NCBI GenBank assembly: GCA_035528905.1
Contig: DATKXU010000006.1
Location: 1 to 43,067 of the forward strand
Direction of reading: 5' to 3'
DNA length: 43,067 nucleotides
Source of the DNA: DATKXU01 sp035528905
Lineage (GTDB): Bacteria > Armatimonadota > UBA5829 > DTJY01
Both the position numbers and the translations under genes were made by a program. The notes beneath the pieces were generated by a model. It saw nothing but the letters and a program-made list of their open reading frames with translations, ran no database searches and was not told the origin of the DNA. Shown here one piece after another: positions 15,521 to 24,217 of this stretch. Each line of letters starts with the position of its first letter. Position 1 is the first letter of the stretch.

Positions 15521-17266
15521 TCAGCCTGTCAACTCGCTCTTGAGCCTGCCTATGAAGTCATCCACAGGCATAGCCCCGAGGTCTCCTGCTTCCCGCTGCC
15601 TAACCGCCACCTTGCCGGCTTCAGCTTCCCTGTCACCGACCACAAGCATGTAAGGTATCTTCTGGAGCTGGGCCTCACGGATCTTGAAGCCCGTCTTTTC
15701 GTTGCGGGCATCAACAGCGACGCGAAGGCCCTCAGCCCGGAGCCGACCTGCGACTTCCTCCGCGTAGTCTACATGCCGGTCTGCGATCGGGAGCAGGATG
15801 ACCTGAAGCGGAGCCAGCCACAGCGGAAAGGCGCCGCCGTATTCCTCGACAAGAATACCCATGAATCGCTCGATGGAACCGAGCGCGGCACGGTGAATCA
15901 TCACAGGACGGTGCGGCTTGCCATCATCGCCAATGTACTCGAGATCGAACCGCTCCGGCATCGAGAAGTCGAGCTGAATCGTGCCGAGCTGCCAGGACCT
16001 GCCCATCGAATCCTTCACGTGGAAGTCTATCTTCGGCCCGTAGAAGGCGCCACCCGCAGGATTGACCGCGTATTCGATGCCCTTCGATCTCAGCGCCTCG
16101 TGGAGGGCGCTCTCCGCGTTCTCCCACATCTCGTCGGAGCCGATGGACTTCGCCGGCCGGGTGCTAAGCTCGATCCGGTAGTCGCCGAATCCGAATTTCC
16201 TGTAGATCGACCCGACAAGATCAATGACCGCCATGATCTCCGCCTGAATCTGCTCGGGCCGGCAGAAAATATGGGCATCGTCCTGAGTGAAAGCCCGAAC
16301 GCGGAACAGGCCGTGCAGCACGCCGGACTTCTCGTGCCGGTGGACGTGGCCCAGCTCGGCGTACTTGAGCGGTAGATCGCGGTATGACCGCAGGCTCTCC
16401 TTGTAAATCAGAATCACACCCGGGCAGTTCATGGGCTTCACAGCGTAGGTCTGGTTGTCAATACGCACGAAATACATGTTCTCGCGGTAGGTATCCCAGT
16501 GGCCGCTCTGGTGCCAGAGCGCCTCACTCAAGATGGTCGGAGTGCTGACTTCGGAGTAGCCGTGATCGCGGTGCACAGCACGCCAGTAGTCCAGAACCTG
16601 GTTGAGGACGATCATGCCCTTCGGATGCCAGAACGGGAATCCGGGGCCTTCTTCGTGGAAGCTGAACAGGTCAAGCTCCTTGCCGAGCTTGCGATGGTCG
16701 CGCTTTCGGGCTTCCTCCACTCGAGCCAGGTAGTCATCGAGCTCGCGCTGGGTCGGGAAGGCAGTGCCGTAGATGCGCTGGAGCATGGGATTATTCTCGC
16801 TCCCGCGCCAGTAAGCCCCTGCGACGCTCAGGAGCTTGAATGCCTTCACCTGGCCCGTGCTGGCGAGATGCGGACCGCGGCACAGGTCGGCGAACGCGCC
16901 CTGCTCGTAGATGGTGAGGATCGGTTCTTCGATCTCCTGGATCAACTCGAGCTTGTACGGATCGTCGGCGAATACCCTTTCGGCCTCTGCCTTGGTCGCC
17001 TCGCGGCGAGCGAACGGAAGGTCCGCTGCGACTATCTCGCGCATCCTAGCCTCGATTCTCTCGAGGTCCTCGGGCGTAAAGCCTTCCAGGCGGTCGAAGT
17101 CATAGTAGAAGCCATCCTCAATGGCCGGGCCGATCCCCAGCTTGACCTCTGGATGCAGCTCCTTCACAGCCTGGGCAAGTACGTGTGCGGCGCTGTGCCG
17201 CAGCGTCGCTATGTCAGCATTGCCGCCTTCCACAAACTCCATCTCCTTTACAAAGTGCCCAGCCAT
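15521..17266 (-). CDS. thrS: Threonine-tRNA ligase lacking the TGS domain
   Basis: The 581-aa protein (usual length about 640) starts almost directly in the N2 editing domain: LRHSAAHVLAQAVKELHPEV carries the HxxxH zinc/editing motif. The N-terminal ubiquitin-like TGS domain is therefore absent. The second editing motif (YEQGAFADLCRGPHLASTGQ), class II motif 1-2 region (HPKGMIVLNQVLDYWR, MNCPGVILIYKESLRSYRDL, RHEKSGVLHGLFRVRAFTQD), the catalytic zinc ligand Cys of MNCPG, and motif 3 (HRAALGSIERFMGILVEEYG) are intact. The C-terminal anticodon-binding domain begins at about residue 480. Start ATG 17266 lies in the stem of a hairpin and has no clear ribosome binding site; ATG 17242 directly abuts AAAGGAG and is too close. 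The gene order thrS-infC-rpmI-rplT is classical. Confidence 0.95.
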   Translation of the reverse strand: MAGHFVKEMEFVEGGNADIATLRHSAAHVLAQAVKELHPEVKLGIGPAIEDGFYYDFDRLEGFTPEDLERIEARMREIVAADLPFARREATKAEAERVFADDPYKLELIQEIEEPILTIYEQGAFADLCRGPHLASTGQVKAFKLLSVAGAYWRGSENNPMLQRIYGTAFPTQRELDDYLARVEEARKRDHRKLGKELDLFSFHEEGPGFPFWHPKGMIVLNQVLDYWRAVHRDHGYSEVSTPTILSEALWHQSGHWDTYRENMYFVRIDNQTYAVKPMNCPGVILIYKESLRSYRDLPLKYAELGHVHRHEKSGVLHGLFRVRAFTQDDAHIFCRPEQIQAEIMAVIDLVGSIYRKFGFGDYRIELSTRPAKSIGSDEMWENAESALHEALRSKGIEYAVNPAGGAFYGPKIDFHVKDSMGRSWQLGTIQLDFSMPERFDLEYIGDDGKPHRPVMIHRAALGSIERFMGILVEEYGGAFPLWLAPLQVILLPIADRHVDYAEEVAGRLRAEGLRVAVDARNEKTGFKIREAQLQKIPYMLVVGDREAEAGKVAVRQREAGDLGAMPVDDFIGRLKSELTG

Positions 17267-17286
17267 TCACGGCCGGGCATGGCTGG
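17259..17286 (-). promoter_or_regulatory. Hairpin that occludes the thrS start codon
   Basis: CCAGCCAU (from 17286-17279) pairs with AUGGCUGG (17266-17259) over 8 perfect base pairs around a 12-base GC-rich loop. The second arm begins with the thrS AUG. ThrS represses its own translation in E. coli through an operator near the start, so a structural switch here is plausible. This is inferred from base pairing only. Confidence 0.4.
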
Positions 17287-17333
17287 CCTTGGCTTCTTCA
17301 CCGGATCATATTCCCACTTCATCCAGACGAGGA

Positions 17334-20300
17334 TCAGTTCCTCTCCGCGACCTCGCTGAGTCTGACCGAGACGAGCTTCGAGACGCCGGGCTCCTGCATG
17401 GTGACGCCGTAAAGGATGTCCGCCGCTTCCATCGTGGCCTTGTTGTGCGTTATCACGATCATCTGCGACCGCTCGGCGAAGTCTTTGAGCAAGTCTACAA
17501 ACTTCTCGACGTTCGCCTCGTCCAGCGGCGCGTCCACCTCGTCCAAGATGCAGAACGGGCTTGGGCGAACGAACATGAGAGCGAATATCAGTGCAGCCGC
17601 GATCAGAGCTCTCTCGCCGCCGGAGAGCAGAAGCAGATTCTGACGCTTCTTCCCCGGCGGCTCCACCATGACGTCAATGCCCGTCTCCAGGATGTCGTCC
17701 GGGTCGGTGAGCACGAGCTCCGCCTCGCCGCCGTCGAACAGACGCACGAACATGTCCTGGAACGCAGCGCCGACAGCCTCGAACGTCTCCACGAAAATCC
17801 CTCGAGTGCTCTCATCAATCTCCCGGATTGCATCCGCGAGCTTCTGCCTGGCATCGAGAAGATCCTGGCGCTGGCTGTTCAGGAATTCAAAGCGCTCGGT
17901 CAGCCTAGCGTACTCCTGGACTGCGCCGGTGTTCACCTCGCCCATGGATTTGATTTCCCGCCGGAGCCTGAGCACCTCAGCAGCGGATCCGTGCTTCACC
18001 TCGGGCGGCTCGCGCCGCAGCGCCTCCTCAGCGGTCACATCGTACTCATCAAGTAGCCTGGCGGTTGACTGGCCTATCTGCATCTCCAGCCGGGCCTCTC
18101 TGAGCTCGGCGGCATGTATCTTCTGAGTGATCCTCTCACGGTTGTGCCCAACCTCCTTCGTCCGATCGCCAACTTCCATGCTGGATGCGAGGACGGCCTG
18201 CTTAGTCCTGCGCCACTGCTCAGCCTGAGCGTGAGTCTCGTCGCAAGTTCGTCGCGCCCTCTCCAATTCGGCGGCAAGCTCGATCTTCTGATGCTCGGTG
18301 TCGGCCTTCTCCCGCAGGGCGCTCTCCAATTGATCGTGTTTGCGGCGAGTTTCGGCGGAAAGCTCCCTTGCCGCAGCCTCCGAGCTCTGCAGCGCCTGCT
18401 GCGTGCCGAGCTTCTTCTGAGTCAGAGACGCCAGGGAGACGTTGACGGCCGCGATCTCGGCGCTGACCGAATCATACTGCTCCTGAAGCTCGCGGACTTG
18501 ACACTCCGTCTGCGCGATGAGGTCGTCCAGGCCGGCACTCTCCCTGTCCGCAGACTCGATGGCCAAGGTGAGGGCGGCTTGAGACTCCCTGGCACGGCTT
18601 ATGCTGTCCTGGACATCCGCTTTTTCCGCCTGCAGGGCTTCCAGCTCCTGGGCGAGCCGCCTGGCCTCGCGGGATGCAAACTCAAGCTGGCGCTCTTTCT
18701 CCAGCAAGGACATTTTGCACTTCGTATCCTCTTCCTCCAAAGACGCCAGACTGGCCGAAAGGTCATCGGCCTCCTTCTGGAGCAGAGCGTTCGTTTTCTC
18801 CACAGACGAGATGCGACCTTCCAGATCGCGGATATCGGATTCCAGGCTGTCTATCTCCTGCTTGCGGCCCAGGATATCCACGGTCTTGCCGGGCGCATGG
18901 CCGCCCGTCACGGCGCCGCTGGGAAACACCAACTCCCCGTCCAGAGTGACGATCTTGCTCCAGCCGATCGCCGACTTGGAGACTGCAATCGCCGCGTCCA
19001 CATCCTGCACTACGAGCACCTTCGCGAGAAGGGCGTCAATTGCGGGCGCAAACTTCCGATCAAACTTGATAAGCTCGTTGCCGAGGCCGAGGACGCCGTT
19101 CTTCCCTACAAGCTCCCTAAGCAGCGGAGAGACGGTGTGCCGCATCATGTTGAGCGGCAGGAAAGTCGCACGCCCGGCCCTTTTCTTTTTCAGAAACTCT
19201 ATCGCAGCCTTCGCCTCCCGGTCGGAGTCGGCGATGATGTCCTGGAGGCTGGAACCCAGCGCGACCTCGTAGGCAGTCTCGTAGCCGCGCGGGACCTTGA
19301 TGACATCCGCCACGACCGCAAAGCTCCCGCTCAACTCTCTGGACTTCACCGCCGCCATGACCGATCGCACGCCCAGGAAGTAGCCCTCTCTCGCCTCCTC
19401 CATCTCCCGCAGAGCCTTGAGGCGGGACCGCTTGTCCACGAGCATCCGGCCCAAGTCCGCGAGTTCATCGGCGGCTTTCTGGGCAGCAACACGTTTCTCA
19501 TCAAAGCGCGCACGAACTTGGGACATCGTCTCGCCCATGGACGCGAGCCTGGCCTCGACCTGCTCCAGCTCCTTCTCGGCGTTCCGACGCTCGCCATCAC
19601 TGCGACTCGCAACACGCTCGGCGTCGCTAAGCTCCGACGACCGCCGCTTCAGCAGCGCCTGCAAGCTCTCTATCCGCCCGGCGAGGTTGGCAAGCTCATT
19701 GCGCTGTGCAGCCAACTGCTTTGCCAGCTCGATGTAGTTCGCCTTGTGGTCATCGGCATCACGGGCGGCGAGGCTAATCTTCTCCTCGAGCGCCTGGAGC
19801 TCACGGGTCTTGACTGCCAGACGTTCCCAGAGCTGAGCCTCCTCCTTATCAGCGTCCTCATGCTCGGTTGATATGCCGGAACGGTGAACCTCGATCTGAG
19901 AAACCCGCGCCTCCAGCTGGGCGATCTCCTCGGTGAGGCGGGCCTCCGCCTGCTCAGCAGCCTGATGTTTCTGGTCGGTCAAAGCCAACTGGCTCTCCGT
20001 GCGCTCGGCGTGAGTCAGGGCCTCCTGGTGCATCGCCTGATAGCGTTCGACCTGCGCGTCGGCGTTTGCAAGGTCCACTGAGAGCGCGGATTTCTCCTCT
20101 TCGAGAGCAGCAAGAAGCGCATCCGCATCCGAAACGGCCTTCAAGTCGGCCTCTTTCTCGGCGCAGACCATTTGGATTTCGGCGGTGAATCGTTTGAGAT
20201 CATTTACGAGGATGCCAACCTCGATCTCCCGAAGCCTGGATGCCAGTTCGAGATACCGCTTCGCGACCTCGGCCTGCTCACCCATTGGCTGAATCTCGCT

Positions 20301-20897
20301 CTGAATCTCGCTGACGATATCATTGACGCGCTGGAGGTTCTGCTCGGTAGTCTCAAGCTTCCGCTCGGCTTCCTTCTTGCGATGGCGGTATTTCTTGATG
20401 CCCGCGGCTTCGTCGAACAAGGCGCGGCGATCTTCCGGGCGGGCCGAGAGGACTGCATCAACCTCGCCCTGGCTGACCATGGAGTACGCCTCGTGGCCGA
20501 CGCCCGTGTCGAGGAACAGCTCGTAGATGTCCTTCAAACGGCAGGGGGCCTTGTTGATCAGGAACTCGCTCTCCCCCGAGCGATAGGCCCGCCGCGTGAC
20601 TGTCACTTCGGAGAATTCGATCGGGAGCTTGCCGCTCGAATTGTCCACAGTGAGGGAGACTTCGGCCATCCCGATAGGCCGGCGCTTGTCGGTGCCGGCG
20701 AAGATGACATCCTGGTATTTCTGGCCGCGGAGCGCCCTGACGTTCTGCTCGCCGAGAACCCAGAGTACCGCATCGGAGATGTTGCTTTTGCCGCTGCCGT
20801 TCGGCCCGACAACAGCGATAACACCAGGGCTGAAGACTATCTCCGTTCGGTCGGCGAAGCTCTTAAACCCCTGGATCTCGATCTTCTTTAGTATCAT
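17334..20897 (-). CDS. smc: Chromosome segregation ATPase SMC
   Basis: This full-length 1187-aa SMC compacts and segregates DNA with ScpA/ScpB, which are not in the window. It has the N-terminal head with IQGFKSFADRTEI and Walker A GPNGSGKS (31-38). The Q-loop region is LRGQKYQDVIFAG. The first coiled coil runs about residues 165-495, the hinge about 510-640 (GYFLGVRSVMAAVKSRELSG, YEVALGSSLQDIIADSDREA), and the second coil about 660-1010. The C-terminal head carries the ABC signature LSGGERALIAAALIFALMF and Walker B PFCILDEVDAPLDEANV. It begins at ATG 20897, with only a weak purine run upstream, and ends 67 bases before thrS. Confidence 0.96.
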   Translation of the reverse strand: MILKKIEIQGFKSFADRTEIVFSPGVIAVVGPNGSGKSNISDAVLWVLGEQNVRALRGQKYQDVIFAGTDKRRPIGMAEVSLTVDNSSGKLPIEFSEVTVTRRAYRSGESEFLINKAPCRLKDIYELFLDTGVGHEAYSMVSQGEVDAVLSARPEDRRALFDEAAGIKKYRHRKKEAERKLETTEQNLQRVNDIVSEIQSEIQPMGEQAEVAKRYLELASRLREIEVGILVNDLKRFTAEIQMVCAEKEADLKAVSDADALLAALEEEKSALSVDLANADAQVERYQAMHQEALTHAERTESQLALTDQKHQAAEQAEARLTEEIAQLEARVSQIEVHRSGISTEHEDADKEEAQLWERLAVKTRELQALEEKISLAARDADDHKANYIELAKQLAAQRNELANLAGRIESLQALLKRRSSELSDAERVASRSDGERRNAEKELEQVEARLASMGETMSQVRARFDEKRVAAQKAADELADLGRMLVDKRSRLKALREMEEAREGYFLGVRSVMAAVKSRELSGSFAVVADVIKVPRGYETAYEVALGSSLQDIIADSDREAKAAIEFLKKKRAGRATFLPLNMMRHTVSPLLRELVGKNGVLGLGNELIKFDRKFAPAIDALLAKVLVVQDVDAAIAVSKSAIGWSKIVTLDGELVFPSGAVTGGHAPGKTVDILGRKQEIDSLESDIRDLEGRISSVEKTNALLQKEADDLSASLASLEEEDTKCKMSLLEKERQLEFASREARRLAQELEALQAEKADVQDSISRARESQAALTLAIESADRESAGLDDLIAQTECQVRELQEQYDSVSAEIAAVNVSLASLTQKKLGTQQALQSSEAAARELSAETRRKHDQLESALREKADTEHQKIELAAELERARRTCDETHAQAEQWRRTKQAVLASSMEVGDRTKEVGHNRERITQKIHAAELREARLEMQIGQSTARLLDEYDVTAEEALRREPPEVKHGSAAEVLRLRREIKSMGEVNTGAVQEYARLTERFEFLNSQRQDLLDARQKLADAIREIDESTRGIFVETFEAVGAAFQDMFVRLFDGGEAELVLTDPDDILETGIDVMVEPPGKKRQNLLLLSGGERALIAAALIFALMFVRPSPFCILDEVDAPLDEANVEKFVDLLKDFAERSQMIVITHNKATMEAADILYGVTMQEPGVSKLVSVRLSEVAERN

Positions 20898-21025
20898 GCG
20901 CGCTTTTCCCGGATGGAGACTGGATGGCCTGAAGAGTAATGCGCTGGTCCGGTAACCCGGCCAGAGCCAGCTTGTCCCAGGTTAGCACGCAGAGAGACGC
21001 AGTGTCAAGGCAGCTAACGTTCCAC

Positions 21026-21079
21026 GTTCCAGGCTCCAGGCTTCGAATTTTCGCACACCGTCAACCTGAAACCTGGAAC
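21026..21079. repeat. Imperfect inverted repeat in smc upstream region
   Basis: GTTCCAGGCTCCAGG (21026-21040) is the near-perfect reverse complement of CCTGAAACCTGGAAC (21065-21079), and the right arm continues into TTGAAACTTGCAACC. The 196-base gap 20898-21093 contains this repeat and no gene. It looks like another dispersed extragenic palindrome rather than a classical terminator. Confidence 0.5.
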
Positions 21080-21093
21080 TTGAAACTTGCAAC

Positions 21094-22242
21094 CTAGTCA
21101 AAACCGGGCCGGACGGATTTGACCTGATGATCCTCGATTGTGATCGTATTGTAGGAACCGCCGCGGCTGAAGGCGGGGTTCGTCAGCACGGCAAGCGTCC
21201 TCGCCTTCGTCAGGAACTCCATCGAGCCGGTCATCTTGTGGCCGCATAAGTAGAGGTTGACGCTGTACCTCTCGAAAATGCCCAAAAGCCACGGGTACTT
21301 CTTGCCATCCTGAAATGCAACTGCATGGTTGAAGACGCACTTGAACCTGCCGGCCGGGACGCTCGCCAGGTCCTCGTTGATGTACCGCACCTGCTCCTCG
21401 TCGAACTTGTGAGTTGCGCCGTCCATGCCGAGATAATGGTCTTCGCCGAAATCGAACGAGTAGTACGGGTCGCCGAGGAAGGTAAGCACGTCCGCTTTCC
21501 CATCGCGGATCAGGCCGAAGGTATCGTGGTTGCCTGGGATGACGAAGGTCGGCGCCTGAAACCGGTCGCAGATCGCGAGGAAGAGATGAAACTGGTCCGG
21601 CATCGCAGTGTCAACGTTGTCGCCGGTCAGCAGGACAAAGGCGGGCTTCCGCCGGTTGATCCGCTGGGCAACCTTGAGGAAGATTCCGTCGGCATCGGGC
21701 GCATTCTTGCCGATATGGACATCGGTGATGTGGCATATTTGGTACTTCTCAGGCCATTCTTTGAAGATTCTGACTGCACGCTCGCTGGTGTCGCTTCCGG
21801 CGCTGCACGTCACCCGCAGGCCGTAGAAGCCCTCAGGAAGATCGGCAGGCAGGTTGATCGGTATGCGCACCAGGTCCCGGACGGTGACTCGCGGCCTCCA
21901 TCCCCAGTTCATCTCCCTGTGCTTGAAGCGCAGTCTTTCAAATGGATATCCGAAGGTCCGGCGGTCCTCAGGTTTGAACGACTCGCCAGGCGCAGTGTCG
22001 AAGATCGTGATGGCCGCGCCCTTGGTGAAAAGCTCGACATGAACGTCGGACACAGGCTCCTTGCTGCTCAGCCGCAATGTGATATCGCCGCCGGGAAGCG
22101 CCAGGATCGGGTTTGTGGAGATGGGATAGCGGATGAGTCCGAGCGTGCCATCAGGTTTGCGCGCCCATGAGCCGGAACTTGCAGTGAGGCTAACCAGGAC
22201 CAGAGACAGAAGAAGTAGGCTGGACCTATGCCTTGTGTACAT
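21094..22242 (-). CDS. Secreted calcineurin-like metallophosphoesterase
   Basis: The 382-aa product starts at ATG 22242 (GAGGA upstream, 8 bases after the stop of the preceding gene) with a signal peptide (RHRSSLLLLSLVLVSLTASS). An N-terminal beta domain (residues about 35-150) precedes a metallophosphoesterase fold. All blocks are present: ITDVHIG, LLTGDNVDTA, VIPGNHDTFG, FNHAVAF and LYLCGHKM, giving the D-H, GD, GNH, H and GHxH-like ligands (the last is GHK rather than GHxH). It probably cleaves a phosphoester outside the cytoplasm, with unknown substrate. It lies at the end of the operon containing the two TPR glycosyltransferase-like proteins. Confidence 0.85.
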   Translation of the reverse strand: MYTRHRSSLLLLSLVLVSLTASSGSWARKPDGTLGLIRYPISTNPILALPGGDITLRLSSKEPVSDVHVELFTKGAAITIFDTAPGESFKPEDRRTFGYPFERLRFKHREMNWGWRPRVTVRDLVRIPINLPADLPEGFYGLRVTCSAGSDTSERAVRIFKEWPEKYQICHITDVHIGKNAPDADGIFLKVAQRINRRKPAFVLLTGDNVDTAMPDQFHLFLAICDRFQAPTFVIPGNHDTFGLIRDGKADVLTFLGDPYYSFDFGEDHYLGMDGATHKFDEEQVRYINEDLASVPAGRFKCVFNHAVAFQDGKKYPWLLGIFERYSVNLYLCGHKMTGSMEFLTKARTLAVLTNPAFSRGGSYNTITIEDHQVKSVRPGFD

Positions 22243-22250
22243 ATCCGTCC

Positions 22251-24212
22251 TCAGTGCGCGGGCTCCGGCATCTTCTGGGAAAGGGCTTTCAGGAAGTCCG
22301 GATGCGGCTCCAGGCCGTACTTCCGGCACAGGTTAACCTCTTTCCATGCGCCTGCGTAATCACCCTTGACGTAGAGAGATACCGCCAGATTGTTGTGCGC
22401 GGAAACGAGAGCCGGCTTCAAGCGACTCGCCTCCCGGAATTCTCGTATGGCCTCGTCGCCCTTGCCCTGACTCCTCAAGGCCAAGCCCAGATTGTTATGC
22501 GCCTGAGCCAGGCTGGGATCGAGGCTTATCGCCTCCCGGTACTCCCTGATCGCCTCCCCCGTCTTCCCTTGCTCGTCCAGCGCTATGCCTGCGGTGTAGT
22601 GGGACGTTGCACTGACGGCTCCCAGATTGCGGCGAGCCACGTCCAGGCCGGGATCAATTTCGAGCGCCTTGGACAAATGGGCGATCGCCTCTTTGAATCT
22701 TCCCTGCCCAGACAAGGCAACGCCCAAATCGCAGTGCGCAACTGGATCGTTCGAATTGAGGCGCAGCGCCTCGTGCAAATGAGCGATACTCTCGTCGAGC
22801 CGCCCCTGACGAAGCAAGATTGATCCCAGATTGCGATGAACAGGCGAGTATGTAGGCTGGATCGCCAGCGCTTTGTAGAGATGACTGAGGGCCTGGTCGG
22901 TCTTCCCCTGTACTCCCAAAGCCTGCCCCAGACAGTTATGCGCCACGTAGTTGCCGGTCGTAACTCTAAGCGCATGTCGGAACAGTGTGATGCTGCTGCG
23001 CCAATAGCTCACCTGAACCCGCGTACACACCACGAGCGCCGCGGTCACCAGGACCGCCAGCACAGCAGGCGCGCGCGAATATCGCCTATCCACCCTGGCG
23101 CTCACCAGCAGATCGGGAACTCCCCAGGCGATCATGATGAATATGCCGATTAAAGGTATGTACGTGAAACGATCCGCCAGAGCATGGGCCCCCGTCTGAA
23201 CTATGCCGATCATGGGCACGAGAGTCCCCAGATACCACAGCCATCCGACCGCCAGGTAAGGCCGCTGCCGCCAAGCGTGGACCGCCAATGCAGATAGGCA
23301 CAGGAAGAGCAAGATTGCGCCTATCAGCCTATATACTGAAGGGCTGCTCATCATCGTATGCGGATAGATAACCGCGAGGTCGTGCGGCCAGAACATCTTT
23401 CGGATGTACTGGGCGTAGGCCAAGAAGGAGTTGGCAACACGGACCCCCAGTGGTATCTGCCTGAGCGAAGACAGGGCGCCCTGCTCTTGCTGCACGACGT
23501 ACGTCACCACGCTGGACGCCGCCGCCAGAGCGAAAAGCGGCGCTTTCTCCCAAACCAGCTTCCATCCGGGGCCCGCTCTGCCGGTTCCCGGTGTGAAACG
23601 GCGAAGAGGCCAGTAATCGAGGAGCAGCAACGCAAACGGCAGAGTCACCAGCATGGGCTTCGACATCAGTCCAAGACCGAGGGCGAGCGTCACCAGCACA
23701 TATCTCCACGCCCCACCCCGACTGGCATAGCTAACGTATGCCCACATCGCGAGCATCCAGAACAACCCGCTCAGCACGTCCTTCCGCTCAGCTACCCAGG
23801 CGACCGATTCGACATGGAGCGGGTGTATCGCAAACAATGCGGCGACGAAGGCGCTCCGCCATAGAGACTTGGTCATTCGCCCGAGCACGAGAAACAGGAG
23901 CAGAGTATTCGCGATGTGGAGCAGGAGGTTGGTCAGGTGGTATCCATACGGCTTCAATCCATAGAGTTGGTGGTCCAGCATGTAAGACAGCCAGACCAGC
24001 GGCTGCCATGTGGCCTCATATCGGGCCGTGAAGGCCCATTTGACGGCGCCCTTAGTAAAGCCCGCCTGGACATGGCGATTAAGCGTGACATACGAGGTGT
24101 CGTCATAGTTGATGAAGCCGCAGCCCAGCACGCGCCAGAAGGAAGCCAGCGTTATTATTGCCAGCAGCAGCGCGACCAGCAGATGGCGATGCCTATGGAG
24201 CAGCTTGCTCAT
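22251..24212 (-). CDS. TMTC-like membrane glycosyltransferase with C-terminal TPR repeats (paralogue 1)
   Basis: This 653-aa protein has about 10 membrane segments in residues 1-400, followed by 6-7 tetratricopeptide repeats (about 425-640). The first loop has INYDDTSYV (acidic DD motif of GT-C transferases) and further on IHPLHVESVAWVAERKDVLS, as in the TMTC/PMT-like superfamily. It may transfer a lipid-linked sugar to protein or bind protein partners by TPRs. ATG 24212 is preferred because it corresponds to the start of the tandem paralogue; a GTG at 24221 overlaps the upstream stop as GTGA. The protein is about the same length as paralogue 2 and the N-terminal DNA is highly alike. Confidence 0.85.
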   Translation of the reverse strand: MSKLLHRHRHLLVALLLAIITLASFWRVLGCGFINYDDTSYVTLNRHVQAGFTKGAVKWAFTARYEATWQPLVWLSYMLDHQLYGLKPYGYHLTNLLLHIANTLLLFLVLGRMTKSLWRSAFVAALFAIHPLHVESVAWVAERKDVLSGLFWMLAMWAYVSYASRGGAWRYVLVTLALGLGLMSKPMLVTLPFALLLLDYWPLRRFTPGTGRAGPGWKLVWEKAPLFALAAASSVVTYVVQQEQGALSSLRQIPLGVRVANSFLAYAQYIRKMFWPHDLAVIYPHTMMSSPSVYRLIGAILLFLCLSALAVHAWRQRPYLAVGWLWYLGTLVPMIGIVQTGAHALADRFTYIPLIGIFIMIAWGVPDLLVSARVDRRYSRAPAVLAVLVTAALVVCTRVQVSYWRSSITLFRHALRVTTGNYVAHNCLGQALGVQGKTDQALSHLYKALAIQPTYSPVHRNLGSILLRQGRLDESIAHLHEALRLNSNDPVAHCDLGVALSGQGRFKEAIAHLSKALEIDPGLDVARRNLGAVSATSHYTAGIALDEQGKTGEAIREYREAISLDPSLAQAHNNLGLALRSQGKGDEAIREFREASRLKPALVSAHNNLAVSLYVKGDYAGAWKEVNLCRKYGLEPHPDFLKALSQKMPEPAH

Positions 24213-24217
24213 ATGTC

